Shown: positions 52,763 through 62,082, counted from the stretch's first letter. The stretch: DNA of 64,000 bases from Ferroplasma sp. (GCF_031200575.1 NZ_CP133597.1:434001-498000); one strand, 5' to 3'. Notes: generated by a model from the sequence alone, not told the origin. Numbers and translations are program-made.

Positions 52763-53827
52763 TTTCCTCCCTGATGCCATCAGATCAAGTATAACAAATG
52801 CAGTTAATGTCTGTATAACAGGAACGGCCCTGAATGATATGAAAGGGTCATGCCTTCCCGTAACCCTAACCTCTGATGGCTCCATTGTTGCTATATTAAC
52901 ACTTTTCTGCGGTATTCTTATTGAGGATGTGGGTTTCATCACCACACTGAATTCAACTGGCATACCATCCGTAATTCCTCCAAGAACGCCACCAGAATTG
53001 TTTGTCCTTGTCATAATTTTTTTCCCATCAGTATAAAATTCATCGTTTGCCTCAGATCCCCTCATGCCCCCGAGATTAAACCCTGCACCGAATTCCACGC
53101 CCTTTAGCCCGGGTATGGAAAACATGGCCCTGGATATTTCACTTTCCACAGAATTGAAAAACGGTTCCCCGACACCTGTAGGAACATTATATACAGATGT
53201 TTTTATAATGCTTCCGAGGCTATCCCCCTCTTTTATTATTTTCAGTATCCTGCTGTAAAGCAATTCATCCATGTCCTTATCCGGCATCCTGGTTCTGTAT
53301 GCATAGACATCCTCAGGTTCTAAAGGTGGTTCAGATTTCATTGATATGCCTCCGGCTGATTTAATGTAGGTCACAATTTTTATTCCATAGACATCCAGTA
53401 TGCTCATGGCCAGTGCACCTGCAGCAACAAGGGGAAGCGTCATCCTCCCAGAGAAAAAGCCACCGCCCTCATAGTTCCTGAAATCACCATACTTGTAAAA
53501 CATTGTTAAATCCGCGTGTCCCGGTCTCGGGTTATTTTTCAGTTCGTCATAATGTTTATCGATATAGTCCTTATTTTTAAAAAGGAATGTAAATGGAGAC
53601 CCGTCAGAAAATCCATTCCTGGAACCTGAAATAATTTCTATGGCATCCTCCTCATTTCTCTGTGTGGTAATAAGGCTCTGCCCTGGCCTTCTCCTGTCAA
53701 GCCATTTCTGGATATACTCTCTGCTGATTTCCGTCCCGGCAGGCAGTCCGTCCACTATACCACCTATGTATGGGCCGTGTGATGACCCGAAAACTGTGAG
53801 TCTTATTTCATTGCCCAGTGAAAACAT
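52757..53827 (-). CDS. aroC: Chorismate synthase
   Basis: The 356-residue enzyme forms chorismate, the branch point of aromatic amino-acid synthesis, from EPSP with reduced FMN. Landmarks are GSSHGPYIGGIVDGLPAG near the start, RRPGQSLITTQRNEEDAIEIISG, RPGHADLTMFYKYGDFRNYEGGGFFSGR and SGGVLGGITDGMP. Length is normal. Other shikimate genes are not in the window, so it stands alone next to tRNA-Gln. Confidence 0.97.
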   Translation of the reverse strand: MFSLGNEIRLTVFGSSHGPYIGGIVDGLPAGTEISREYIQKWLDRRRPGQSLITTQRNEEDAIEIISGSRNGFSDGSPFTFLFKNKDYIDKHYDELKNNPRPGHADLTMFYKYGDFRNYEGGGFFSGRMTLPLVAAGALAMSILDVYGIKIVTYIKSAGGISMKSEPPLEPEDVYAYRTRMPDKDMDELLYSRILKIIKEGDSLGSIIKTSVYNVPTGVGEPFFNSVESEISRAMFSIPGLKGVEFGAGFNLGGMRGSEANDEFYTDGKKIMTRTNNSGGVLGGITDGMPVEFSVVMKPTSSIRIPQKSVNIATMEPSEVRVTGRHDPFISFRAVPVIQTLTAFVILDLMASGRKL

Positions 53828-53887
53828 CAGTTATGATGTGATGATAATTTATTAATATTTTTATATTACAATGTAATGACTTATTAT

Positions 53888-53960
53888 AGCTCCGTGGTGT
53901 AGTGGCCAAGCATTACTGGCTCTGGACCAGCAGACGGCAGTTCGAATCTGCCCGGAGCTA
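53888..53960 (+). tRNA. tRNA-Gln (anticodon CUG)
   Basis: The acceptor AGCTCCG pairs with CGGAGCT, and the T stem GGCAG pairs with CTGCC around TTCGAAT. The anticodon loop CTCTGGA gives CTG. The outermost anticodon-stem pair is an A-C mismatch, like the mismatch in the tRNA-Glu gene of this window. No CCA is encoded. Confidence 0.92.
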
Positions 53961-54009
53961 CTACCGTTAAAAACGAATAATTTAATTAAAGAGAGCTAAA
54001 TTTACTTCC

Positions 54010-54477
54010 ATGGAAGATGAACTTTTATTTGAATACTGTGAGCTGATAGAAAAAAATTTGCCTGTGGATCATAAGTTCTTTCTTTATGAATCACAGATAA
54101 AAATTGTGCAGTCATTTCTGGGGCTGGCCATATCAGAGGCAAGGAATATAGAGAAAATCAGGCAGATGCTGGATATACTGGACACCCTGAATGAAAATAT
54201 CTACGATAATGATACGGTTCTCCCTGATAATGTTAGAAAATCCCTGAGAAGGGAGGAAAAGGAATGGGTTGACATAGAACAGAAAATGGATAATGGCGAT
54301 AAATATACGGCATATCTTATTCTCGCCTCCTCAAATCTGAGAATAGCGTTATCCTATCTGGTTTCACTGAGTGCGGATGCTGATTTCTCAGGCCATATAG
54401 GGGAATACCCAATAGAATATATGCAAAAATTGATAAATATGATAAATAATGAGGCCGTGGGAAATGTCTTACTTTAA
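54010..54477 (+). CDS. Hypothetical all-helical protein (155 aa)
   Basis: The protein is acidic and looks entirely alpha-helical, with heptad-like patterns in MLDILDTLNENIYD and AYLILASSNLRIALSYLVSL. No membrane segments or metal motifs are seen. No family is recognised with confidence. It follows tRNA-Gln by 49 bases, and its end overlaps the convergent SDR gene by nine bases. Codon use resembles that of the neighbours, so it is probably a real gene. Confidence 0.6.
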   Translation: MEDELLFEYCELIEKNLPVDHKFFLYESQIKIVQSFLGLAISEARNIEKIRQMLDILDTLNENIYDNDTVLPDNVRKSLRREEKEWVDIEQKMDNGDKYTAYLILASSNLRIALSYLVSLSADADFSGHIGEYPIEYMQKLINMINNEAVGNVLL

Positions 54478-55314
54478 TTTTTCAATGTCTGTAGAAGATA
54501 TATAATCCTTATAGGTTATGGGCTCTGTTACATATCTATATAATGAAGTATTCTCCTTATAGTAGTCAAGCTGCAGCATGTAGAACTGTTCTTTTGTCAG
54601 GACCCCTCTCTTTTCAAGGGACCCGATGAATGGCTTGAATATTGTGGAAGTTACCTCTTTTACAGGCTGCATTCCCAGTTTGGCACGGATTACATTGAAC
54701 ATATCCGCGAAGGATACCCTTTCCCTTGTGCATACATCTATTACCCCTGACCTCTCCATGGAATTTTTAATTACGGTAATCACATCATTTATGTGGACCG
54801 GAGCCATATTTCCACTTCTCGGTAGATAGGGGACACGTCCCCCTGCGGCTTTTATAAGCATTTTTGTAAATTTATCACCTGGCCCAAACATTGTTGATGG
54901 CCTTATTATAAGTGAAGTTTTGAGTAAACTTGCATTGTCCTCCGCCAGCCTTTTGTACCTGAAATAATCTGTCTTACCCTTGTCTGCATTTATTGCGGAA
55001 AAGTAAATGAGTTTCCTGTTTCCCCTCAATTCCTGCATTGCCTGGACTATATTCTTCATGCCCTTTAATGATAAATCCTCATGGGTTTCCTCATTTTCTA
55101 CCAGTACATCAACTGCATGCACTACAACATCATAATTCTCAATAGCGTTCTTAACATCCTCATATTCTCTTATATCCCCTTTTATATATTTTATACCGAG
55201 GCTGTCCAGCTCCTGTGAATTATTTCTTGAAAAGTAAGCCTTTTCTTCGGCATCCATCTGCTTCAGGATGTTGCTTCCAACGAATCCTGATCCTCCCAGA
55301 ACTATTAATTTCAT
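54469..55314 (-). CDS. NAD(P)-dependent epimerase/SDR-family protein (NDUFA9-like)
   Basis: The 281-residue protein starts with LIVLGGSGFVGSNILKQM, the glycine-rich dinucleotide-binding motif. It continues with GDIREYEDVKNAIENYDVVVHAVD and FRYKRLAEDNA, which supplies a Tyr-x-x-x-Arg in place of the usual Tyr-x-x-x-Lys. It belongs to the atypical extended SDRs near the complex I NDUFA9 group, many of which bind NADPH without a known reaction. TATATAAAA at about 55333-55341 is its TATA box. Confidence 0.8.
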   Translation of the reverse strand: MKLIVLGGSGFVGSNILKQMDAEEKAYFSRNNSQELDSLGIKYIKGDIREYEDVKNAIENYDVVVHAVDVLVENEETHEDLSLKGMKNIVQAMQELRGNRKLIYFSAINADKGKTDYFRYKRLAEDNASLLKTSLIIRPSTMFGPGDKFTKMLIKAAGGRVPYLPRSGNMAPVHINDVITVIKNSMERSGVIDVCTRERVSFADMFNVIRAKLGMQPVKEVTSTIFKPFIGSLEKRGVLTKEQFYMLQLDYYKENTSLYRYVTEPITYKDYISSTDIEKLK

Positions 55315-55419
55315 GGTACTGTATGGGCTATGTATATAAAAATCTTATACAATCATATTTGTAACTAAATGGTGCGGTGGCGGCGTTATATTTTTATCTA
55401 TCTTATAATTACTATCAGC

Positions 55420-56973
55420 ATGACAGATTTTTCCAACAGGAACAGGGATGTATTTCTTATTAAAACAGATATGATTGATCGTGGTGCATTGATGTCACGG
55501 TACAGCAGGACCCTGAACCTTGATATACGGGATGTTTATGAAAGGGAGTTCAAAAACAATCCAGAACGGGCCAGCAGTTTCTATAAAAGAATATTCCTGG
55601 ATTACGGTGACGAATCCGTGGCGGAGCTTACAACAGCACAGCTTGGCATCCAGAACATTTCCAATGTGCTGTCCAAGGTAATAGAAGAGCCCAGGATAGG
55701 GCTGTCATACCTTGAAAAGTCCTCAAGGTATGTCAAATATAACAGAAAGGTAAATGGCAGCTATCTTTACCTGCATGGGAGGGATGCAGGAATGCCTGAA
55801 ATGGAAGATGAGTATAACAAAATGTGTACAGACCTTTTTGATTTTTATTCTGAATCCTATCCGGTTATGATGAAATATATGGAAGAAAACAATCCCATTG
55901 AGAGTTTCATATTCCAGGTTGGCGGTAAAAATTACACCTATGCAGATTTAAAATCACAGGATAGCGATCTTATTGAAAAATCCTACAGGTCATCCCTCAG
56001 GTCTGCTGTACTTGATGAGATAAGGTCCGTTCTGCCGGCATCCACACTTACCAATATGGGTTTATCCGGCAATGGAAGGGCGTTCATCTCACTTATCGAA
56101 AGGCTAAACGCCTATGGGACCCCGGAGAGCCTGAAATATGCAGATATGATATACAGTGAGCTGGAGCCAGAACTTCCAGAACTCATTGATGATGCAGTGA
56201 CATCACATGGTAAGGCCCAGGTTGATTATATAAACTCCAGGGATTCGCTGGGGAAGAATATTCAGTATAATAGTTTAGTGCCAGGCAGGATAAGGCTAAT
56301 AAATTATATGGATGAAGGTGCTGCAATTGATATGGCCACAAAAATGATCATTTACCAGAATACAGGCGCATACGGCGGTGCATCATTGACACCTGAGCAG
56401 GAAGAATCCATAATTAATGAACTTGCATCGATCAGGGCAAACAGGAGGCATAAGATCGGCAGGGCATTTGAATCAATAAATTACACCTTTGAGATAAATA
56501 TGAATTATGGTGCGTTCAGGGAATTCCAGAGGCACCGTTTCTTCTCCATCATAAGGAAACCTCTGGGTACTTACTATGGATACGACGTGCCTGAAAACCT
56601 GGCAGGGATACCGGACCTGAGGGATAGATATGATAGATTAATGCAGGAAGCAGCTACACTATATGGGAGAATTAGGGAAAAATATGGGGAAAAACTGGCA
56701 CAGTACACAGTACCCTATGCATATAGATATCCGGTGGTATTCAGCGCAAACTTAAATGAGCTTACATACTTTATTGAATTGCGGTCCAATCCCCAGGTGC
56801 ACCCCGACCTCAGGAGGGTTGCCTTTGATATTTATAATGAAATAAAGAGGGTCCATCCAAGGCTAGTAACACTGATAAAATTTTTAGATCAGGGAGATTA
56901 CCGCCTGGGCCGCCTCCCTGCAGAGGTTAGAAAAGAAACAAAGAAAAAAGGCCTTTCAGGGACATCGGATTAA
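55420..56973 (+). CDS. Duplicated ThyX-like (flavin-dependent thymidylate synthase-like) protein
   Basis: The 517-residue protein appears to contain two ThyX-like domains. The first has DESVAELTTAQLGIQNIS and then EPRIGLSYLEKSSRY at 90-104, where the classical RHRxxSxxxxSxRY motif has lost RHR but kept SxRY. The second has RHRFFSIIRKPLG, with Arg371-His372-Arg373 kept and SxRY lost. The halves therefore look complementary. A role in thymidylate synthesis is plausible but not proven. The frame runs upstream to an ATG at 55369, which would add a basic hydrophobic leader; 55420 is preferred for a soluble enzyme. Confidence 0.7.
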   Translation: MTDFSNRNRDVFLIKTDMIDRGALMSRYSRTLNLDIRDVYEREFKNNPERASSFYKRIFLDYGDESVAELTTAQLGIQNISNVLSKVIEEPRIGLSYLEKSSRYVKYNRKVNGSYLYLHGRDAGMPEMEDEYNKMCTDLFDFYSESYPVMMKYMEENNPIESFIFQVGGKNYTYADLKSQDSDLIEKSYRSSLRSAVLDEIRSVLPASTLTNMGLSGNGRAFISLIERLNAYGTPESLKYADMIYSELEPELPELIDDAVTSHGKAQVDYINSRDSLGKNIQYNSLVPGRIRLINYMDEGAAIDMATKMIIYQNTGAYGGASLTPEQEESIINELASIRANRRHKIGRAFESINYTFEINMNYGAFREFQRHRFFSIIRKPLGTYYGYDVPENLAGIPDLRDRYDRLMQEAATLYGRIREKYGEKLAQYTVPYAYRYPVVFSANLNELTYFIELRSNPQVHPDLRRVAFDIYNEIKRVHPRLVTLIKFLDQGDYRLGRLPAEVRKETKKKGLSGTSD

Positions 56974-57052
56974 AATTATTCCAGTCCTTTAATTTTAATA
57001 TTTTAATTTTAGAAAAGCTTATATTGAAGAACATATTTATGAATCGATTGTT

Positions 57053-58702
57053 ATGATGTCAGGTCAAACCCCAATATTGATATTAAAGGAAGGTACAGAA
57101 AGGCAGCAGGGCAAAAATGCCCAGAAGAATAACATTGAGGCCGCCAAAGCCATTGCAGATGCAGTAAGGACAACACTTGGCCCCAAGGGCATGGATAAGA
57201 TGATGGTTGATTCCATCGGTGATATAATTATATCCAACGACGGTGCAACCATACTGAAGGAAATGGATGTAGACCATCCAACTGCAAAAATGATTGTTGA
57301 AGCATCCAAATCACAGGACACAGCTGTAGGCGATGGAACAACAACAGTGGTTGTACTGGCTGGTGAGCTTCTGAAGCAGGCTGAGGCATTGCTTGACCAG
57401 GGAGTCCATTCTACCATTATAGCTGATGGATACCACCTGGGGGCAGAAGAGGCAAGAAAACAGCTCACAGCCATGTCTGTTAGCGCTAATGATGACAAGA
57501 TGCTCAGGAAAATAGCAATAACTGCACTTTCAGGAAAAAACACCGGTGTCAGTGCTGAATTCCTTGCAGACCTTGTGGTTAACGCCATAAATGCAGTTTC
57601 AGAAACCGATGGGAAGAAAACCGTGGTTGATACAGCCAACATAAAGGTTGACAAGAAGAGCGGTGGGAGCGCTGCCGATACAAAATTCATAAACGGGCTT
57701 ATAATAGACAAGGAAAAGGTCCATTCAAAGATGCCTTCTGTTGTAAAAAATGCCAAGATAGCCCTGATAAATTCTGCTCTGGAAATCAAGAAAACAGAGA
57801 TAGATGCCAAGGTCCAGATAACAGACCCGTCCAAGATACAGGACTTCCTTGACCAGGAAAGTGACACCCTGAAGGAAATGGCAGAAAAAATAAAGAAATC
57901 AGGAGCAAACGTGGTTCTGTGCCAGAAGGGAATTGATGATACAGTCCAGTATTACCTTGCAAAATATGGAATATACGCTGTAAGAAGGGTAAAGCAGAGC
58001 GATATGGAAAAACTTGCAAAGGCTACCGGTGCAAAGATGGTAACAGACCTTGACGATATCTCTGAAGAAACAATGGGAAAGGCTGAAACCGTGGAAGAGA
58101 GAAAAATAGGCGATGACAGGATGACATTTGTCACTGGCTGCGAAAATCCCAAAGCCGTAAACATACTTATCAGGGGCGGGACAGAGCACGTTGTGGATGA
58201 GATAGAAAGGGCACTCAATGATGCAATAAGGGTCGTTGCAATAACAAAGGAGGACGGAAGATACCTTCCTGGAGGAGGTGCTACAGAGGCCGAGCTTGCA
58301 ATGAAGCTCAGATCATACTCCAACAGCGTAGGCGGAAGGGAACAGCTATCCATAGAAGCCTTCGCCAAGGCCCTGGAAATCATCCCCAGAACACTGGCTG
58401 AAAACGCAGGAATGGATCCAATAAACACCCTTATATCACTGAAATCAGAGCACGAAAAGGGGAACAAAAACTACGGTGTTGACATGGAAGCAAATAAAAT
58501 CAGCGACATGCTTGAGGCTGGTGTCTTTGATACATTCCGTGTAAAGACACATGCAATAGAAAGCGCCGTGGAGGTAGCCACAATGATACTCAGGATAGAT
58601 GATGTCATTGCCAGCAAAAAATCTTCAGCACCTGCCGGAGGAGCCGGTGGCATGCCAGGAGGCATGGGCGGCGGTATGCCCGGTGGAATGGGCGGATACT
58701 GA
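57053..58702 (+). CDS. ths: Thermosome subunit (group II chaperonin)
   Basis: The 549-residue protein is an archaeal CCT-type chaperonin subunit that folds proteins in an ATP-driven double ring. It shows TTLGPKGMDKMMVD, NDGATILKEMDVDHPTAKM and the catalytic GDGTTTVVVLAGELL near residue 96. The tail is made of GGMPGGMGG repeats, typical of thermosomes. Only one subunit gene is in the window, so the second subunit, usual in this order, must be elsewhere. A T-tract follows the stop. Confidence 0.97.
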   Translation: MMSGQTPILILKEGTERQQGKNAQKNNIEAAKAIADAVRTTLGPKGMDKMMVDSIGDIIISNDGATILKEMDVDHPTAKMIVEASKSQDTAVGDGTTTVVVLAGELLKQAEALLDQGVHSTIIADGYHLGAEEARKQLTAMSVSANDDKMLRKIAITALSGKNTGVSAEFLADLVVNAINAVSETDGKKTVVDTANIKVDKKSGGSAADTKFINGLIIDKEKVHSKMPSVVKNAKIALINSALEIKKTEIDAKVQITDPSKIQDFLDQESDTLKEMAEKIKKSGANVVLCQKGIDDTVQYYLAKYGIYAVRRVKQSDMEKLAKATGAKMVTDLDDISEETMGKAETVEERKIGDDRMTFVTGCENPKAVNILIRGGTEHVVDEIERALNDAIRVVAITKEDGRYLPGGGATEAELAMKLRSYSNSVGGREQLSIEAFAKALEIIPRTLAENAGMDPINTLISLKSEHEKGNKNYGVDMEANKISDMLEAGVFDTFRVKTHAIESAVEVATMILRIDDVIASKKSSAPAGGAGGMPGGMGGGMPGGMGGY

Positions 58703-58717
58703 TTTTTTTAATTTTTT
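58703..58717 (+). terminator. T-tract terminator of the thermosome gene
   Basis: TTTTTTTAATTTTTT directly follows the stop codon on the coding strand. Such T-runs are the usual archaeal termination signal. Confidence 0.6.
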
Positions 58718-58771
58718 CCATATTTTAAAAAGTATAAATATTATTTAATAATGTTTTAACGGTGACATACA

Positions 58772-59737
58772 ATGATGCAGTTTAATGTTAGTTCTACAGA
58801 AAGAGATTATGAAACTGATTATGATGTAATTATAATAGGTGCAGGTGCAGCAGGCTATTCTGCAGGTGTGTACATAAAAAGATCGGGCATGAGCGTTGCC
58901 ATTATGGAACGTGAATCGGTGCCAGGAGGAAACACTGCAGTGTCCCCGCTTGTTGAGAACTATCTGGGATATACGGCCATAGAGGGTGCTGACCTTGCAG
59001 AAAATTTCAGGAAGCACTATGCACAGTACGGGAAAATAATTACTGAGATAGATGTAAGGGATATCAAAAAGGAAGGAGATAAATTCAAAATCACAACGAA
59101 CCGTTCTGATTTCACAGCCAGGGCTGTTATAGTTACAACAGGTACAACCCACAGAAAAATGAACGTAAAGGGTGAGGATGAATATTACGGAAAAGGGATA
59201 TCATACTGCTCCACATGCGATGGCTATTTATTCAAGGGCAAGGACGTTGCAGTTATAGGCGGCGGCAATTCAGGAGCCATATCAGCCCTGTACCTTGATG
59301 GAATAGCCAAAAATGTATCCATTATAGCACACTCAAAAATTAAAAAGTGTGAGGATGCCTACATAAAATCCATAGATGAAAAGAAAATCCCCTTTATACT
59401 GAATGCTGAAACCGAAGAATTTCTGGGTGATGGCAAGAAACTCAATGGATTAAAGTATAAAGACCTGAAAACCGGTGAGGAGAAGACTGTGAAACTGGAT
59501 GGTGTATTTGTTTACATAGGTGTGATTCCACAGACATCCTTCCTTAAAAACATAGGTGTGAAACTCGATAACCACGGATTTATCATTGGTGATGAGAAGG
59601 GAAGGACAAACATTCCTGGAATATACGCGGCAGGAGACGTTCTATCCGGCAGTGAGGAACAGATAGCAACCGCAGTAGGAGATGGAAGTAAGGCCGCAAT
59701 AACACTCTATACTGATTTAATAAATAAAAAGTTTTAA
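58772..59737 (+). CDS. trxB: Thioredoxin reductase-like flavoprotein with atypical NAD(P) site
   Basis: The 321-residue protein has the FAD motif IIIGAGAAGYSAG, the redox pair Cys146/Cys149 in YCSTCDG, and the C-terminal GIYAAGDVLSG, all as in low-molecular-weight thioredoxin reductases. The second nucleotide site reads VIGGGNSGAISALYL. The HRRxxxR motif that binds the NADPH phosphate is replaced by HSKIKKCED. The Thermoplasma acidophilum enzyme is known not to use NADPH, and this protein may be the same type, with another electron donor. Confidence 0.9.
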   Translation: MMQFNVSSTERDYETDYDVIIIGAGAAGYSAGVYIKRSGMSVAIMERESVPGGNTAVSPLVENYLGYTAIEGADLAENFRKHYAQYGKIITEIDVRDIKKEGDKFKITTNRSDFTARAVIVTTGTTHRKMNVKGEDEYYGKGISYCSTCDGYLFKGKDVAVIGGGNSGAISALYLDGIAKNVSIIAHSKIKKCEDAYIKSIDEKKIPFILNAETEEFLGDGKKLNGLKYKDLKTGEEKTVKLDGVFVYIGVIPQTSFLKNIGVKLDNHGFIIGDEKGRTNIPGIYAAGDVLSGSEEQIATAVGDGSKAAITLYTDLINKKF

Positions 59738-59752
59738 ATTTATTCTTTTTCT

Positions 59753-60667
59753 ATGGAATTTATGAAAAGGGATATACTTTCCGTTGCTGATATGCAGAAC
59801 GACCTTGAAGATATAATAGATTTATCCATAAAGCTCAAGAAGGACAGGACAATTAAATTTTCTGAAAAAAAAATTCTTGGAATGATTTTTGAAAAGCCAA
59901 GTACAAGAACAAGGATATCACTGGAGGCTGCAATGGAGCAGCTCAATGGGCATGCTATTTACCTGAGCCCGAAGGATATGCACCTTGGTGACGGTGAAAC
60001 AATAGCTGATACCGCCAGGGTAATGTCCAGGTTTCTTGATGTGATCTCATATCGTGCATTCGATTATAAGAATGTCAGGGAACTGGCCAAATATTCAACG
60101 GTACCGGTACTCAATGCACTGGACAATAGGGAGCATCCCATGCAGATTGTTGCAGACTTTATGACCATAATGGAGAAAAAGCACAGGCTTGAAGGGCTTA
60201 AAATGGCTTACATAGGCGATGGAAACAATATGGCAAACTCACTTCTTATAGGTGCTGCCATAACAGGCATGGATATATCAGTTGCGTGCCCGGAACACCA
60301 TGATCCGGATCAGGATCTATTATACAGGGCCAGGGACATAGCCCTGAAAACAGGAAGCAGGATAGAGATAGTAAGAGACCCAAGAACTGCAGTGGATTCC
60401 TCAGATATAGTGTACACAGACGTATGGGTCTCAATGGGAGAGGAAAGCGAGAGGGAAAAAAAGGAAAAAGCCTTCAAAAATTTCCAGGTCAATGAGGACC
60501 TTGTAGATTTTGCAGATCGTAATTATATATTCATGCACTGCCTCCCTGCCAGAAGGGGCCTAGAAGTTACCGACGGTGTAATAGACGGTATACACAGCGT
60601 TGTATTCGATGAGGCTGAAAACAGGCTTTACAGTGAAAAGGGAGTAATATATACTGTGCTCTCATGA
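59753..60667 (+). CDS. argF: Ornithine carbamoyltransferase
   Basis: The 304-residue enzyme condenses carbamoyl phosphate and ornithine to citrulline. Carbamoyl phosphate motifs are FEKPSTRTRISLEAA near residue 44 and NREHPMQIVAD near 125. The ornithine-side motifs are DVWVSMGEE and HCLPARRG near 263. Either direction (arginine synthesis or arginine breakdown) is possible. Starts at 59753 and 59762 are both acceptable. It follows trxB by 15 bases and may be co-transcribed. Confidence 0.95.
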   Translation: MEFMKRDILSVADMQNDLEDIIDLSIKLKKDRTIKFSEKKILGMIFEKPSTRTRISLEAAMEQLNGHAIYLSPKDMHLGDGETIADTARVMSRFLDVISYRAFDYKNVRELAKYSTVPVLNALDNREHPMQIVADFMTIMEKKHRLEGLKMAYIGDGNNMANSLLIGAAITGMDISVACPEHHDPDQDLLYRARDIALKTGSRIEIVRDPRTAVDSSDIVYTDVWVSMGEESEREKKEKAFKNFQVNEDLVDFADRNYIFMHCLPARRGLEVTDGVIDGIHSVVFDEAENRLYSEKGVIYTVLS

Positions 60668-60735
60668 TTTATTTTATGCACAATCAAACTTGAATTTACC
60701 TATCAAGATACCCATCCTAAACTTTTAATATTCAT

Positions 60736-61329
60736 CTACTCTGTAAATTTGCCCACCCCTACAGAATCCCACAATTGCATTCTCCTCCTTGTTCTGACTA
60801 TAAGCCAGAATATTGATGCAACAATCACTGTAGATGTGACAGTGGCAATAATATATACAGAATAAAGAAATATTGATAGAAAATAATAGGTGTGGTATCC
60901 ACCTATAATCTGTATATGGTATAGAATGTAAATAACCGCCTCGATTGTCCCATATATAACTGTAAAATAAAGCAGCCAGCTGTAGTTTTCATGTAGCAGG
61001 TCATAATCATTTTTTATTTCATTGTATTCATTAAGTGGCTCATAAACAGCCTCGATTTCAGTCTCAGCCTCTGGTATTATTTTCCTGAATATTTCCAAAA
61101 CATTCCCTTCTCCAGTTATCCTGATGCCTGATATGGTTTTTTCCAGTTCATCCATGAGGTCATTTGAATAAATAAACTCAAGCAATAGCTTCAGGAAAAG
61201 AAGGTCCGTTATATTCTTTTTCCTCTCGATATCTCTGAAAAGGGTTGCAATCAATCTGCCGAAGTACATTATTAGTACTGATGCGATTATAATATAAACC
61301 ACTATAAGGCCCGGAAATCCTGGCACCAT
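60736..61329 (-). CDS. Membrane protein of unknown function (197 aa)
   Basis: The protein has an N-terminal membrane helix (GLIVVYIIIASVLIMYFG), a cytosolic-looking charged middle of about 85 residues, and two more membrane helices near the C terminus ending in a basic RTRRR. The middle domain includes LLLEFIYSNDLMDELEKTISG and may be helical. No family is recognised. It begins the accessory-looking end of the window, convergent with argF. Confidence 0.6.
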   Translation of the reverse strand: MVPGFPGLIVVYIIIASVLIMYFGRLIATLFRDIERKKNITDLLFLKLLLEFIYSNDLMDELEKTISGIRITGEGNVLEIFRKIIPEAETEIEAVYEPLNEYNEIKNDYDLLHENYSWLLYFTVIYGTIEAVIYILYHIQIIGGYHTYYFLSIFLYSVYIIATVTSTVIVASIFWLIVRTRRRMQLWDSVGVGKFTE

Positions 61330-61418
61330 AATTATAAACCGGAATACGGGCTATTAAATGTATATGTATAATTGTTACAAATCAATCCATTTGCCTGTGT
61401 TTTAATGTTTAACTATCA

Positions 61419-61486
61419 GGCGTGGGCTCCACTTTCATGGGGGATAAATTCCAACCTTCTCAAGCGACCGGATCTAACTCGGATTC
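61419..61486. other. GC-rich island at the 3' edge of a regulator gene (possible element scar)
   Basis: About 68 bases have roughly half G+C in a region otherwise strongly AT-rich. On the plus strand the island includes CATGGGGGATAAATTCC and CTCAAGCGACCGG and ends in GGATTCAA. The adjoining winged-helix gene loses similarity to its paralogue exactly where the island begins, and its last codons (Asn-Pro-Ser-stop) lie in the island. It may be the end of a decayed insertion element of the IS200/IS605 kind. Confidence 0.35.
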
Positions 61487-62082
61487 AATTTTCTTAAATT
61501 ATTTAAATATTTAATGCCCTTACTGGTTGCTGTGTACCGCATTCCTGATCCATCCTCAATCATCTGCAGGTAACTCAACTTTAACATTTCGCTTATTAAA
61601 TTTGTACAGTATCTATAATTTAAATTGCATCTGTACACGATTTTAGTTATGGACGTGGTCGGGTTTGATATTATGGATTCCAGTATTTCCCTCTGTATAT
61701 CAACCTTGGATCTTTTGGCTCTGGAACTCAGGAATGGTTTTTTTACGGCATAGTTGTTAACCCTTACAATAATATTATAAAGACCAGAATTAAATCGCAA
61801 TGATTTAACCAGCTGTATGTTAATAGAATCTGCCAGTTTTTTGATATTGCTATCTACCATGCCAGAATAAACTGCAATTCTGTTTTCCCGCTCTATCTCT
61901 TCCGGTATACTTACATTTTTTAAAATATTAATCTTGTCAATAATGGTACCTGGCAGAAACAATAAAAATATCTTAAGTCCTGTGGAGTCTTTCACTATTT
62001 TTGAATAGTTATTGCCTGTACCATGAGCCCCAATACACCAGCTTTCAAGTTCAAATGCATATTCATCATTATTCCTGACCAT
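61474..62082 (-). CDS. Winged-helix (HTH_45-like) protein, paralogue A
   Basis: The 202-residue protein has a C-terminal winged helix (about 130-198), with ILESIISNPTTSITKIVYRCNLNYRYC and a MRYTATSKGIKYLNNLRKL wing. This fits the archaeal HTH_45 group. The N-terminal half (KIFLLFLPG, IAVYSGMVDSNIKKLADSINIQLV) is a small alpha/beta domain of unknown role. A paralogue lies just upstream. The frame stays open to 62319, but the ATG at 62082 is chosen because the paralogue lacks the extra segment. The 3' end enters the GC-rich island. It is probably a transcription regulator; its target is unknown. Confidence 0.65.
   Translation of the reverse strand: MVRNNDEYAFELESWCIGAHGTGNNYSKIVKDSTGLKIFLLFLPGTIIDKINILKNVSIPEEIERENRIAVYSGMVDSNIKKLADSINIQLVKSLRFNSGLYNIIVRVNNYAVKKPFLSSRAKRSKVDIQREILESIISNPTTSITKIVYRCNLNYRYCTNLISEMLKLSYLQMIEDGSGMRYTATSKGIKYLNNLRKLNPS

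Noticed and set aside
57064-57867. 267-codon minus-strand frame inside the thermosome gene
   Set aside because: It is the antisense shadow of a highly conserved chaperonin gene; composition is Ser-rich and unlike a real protein.
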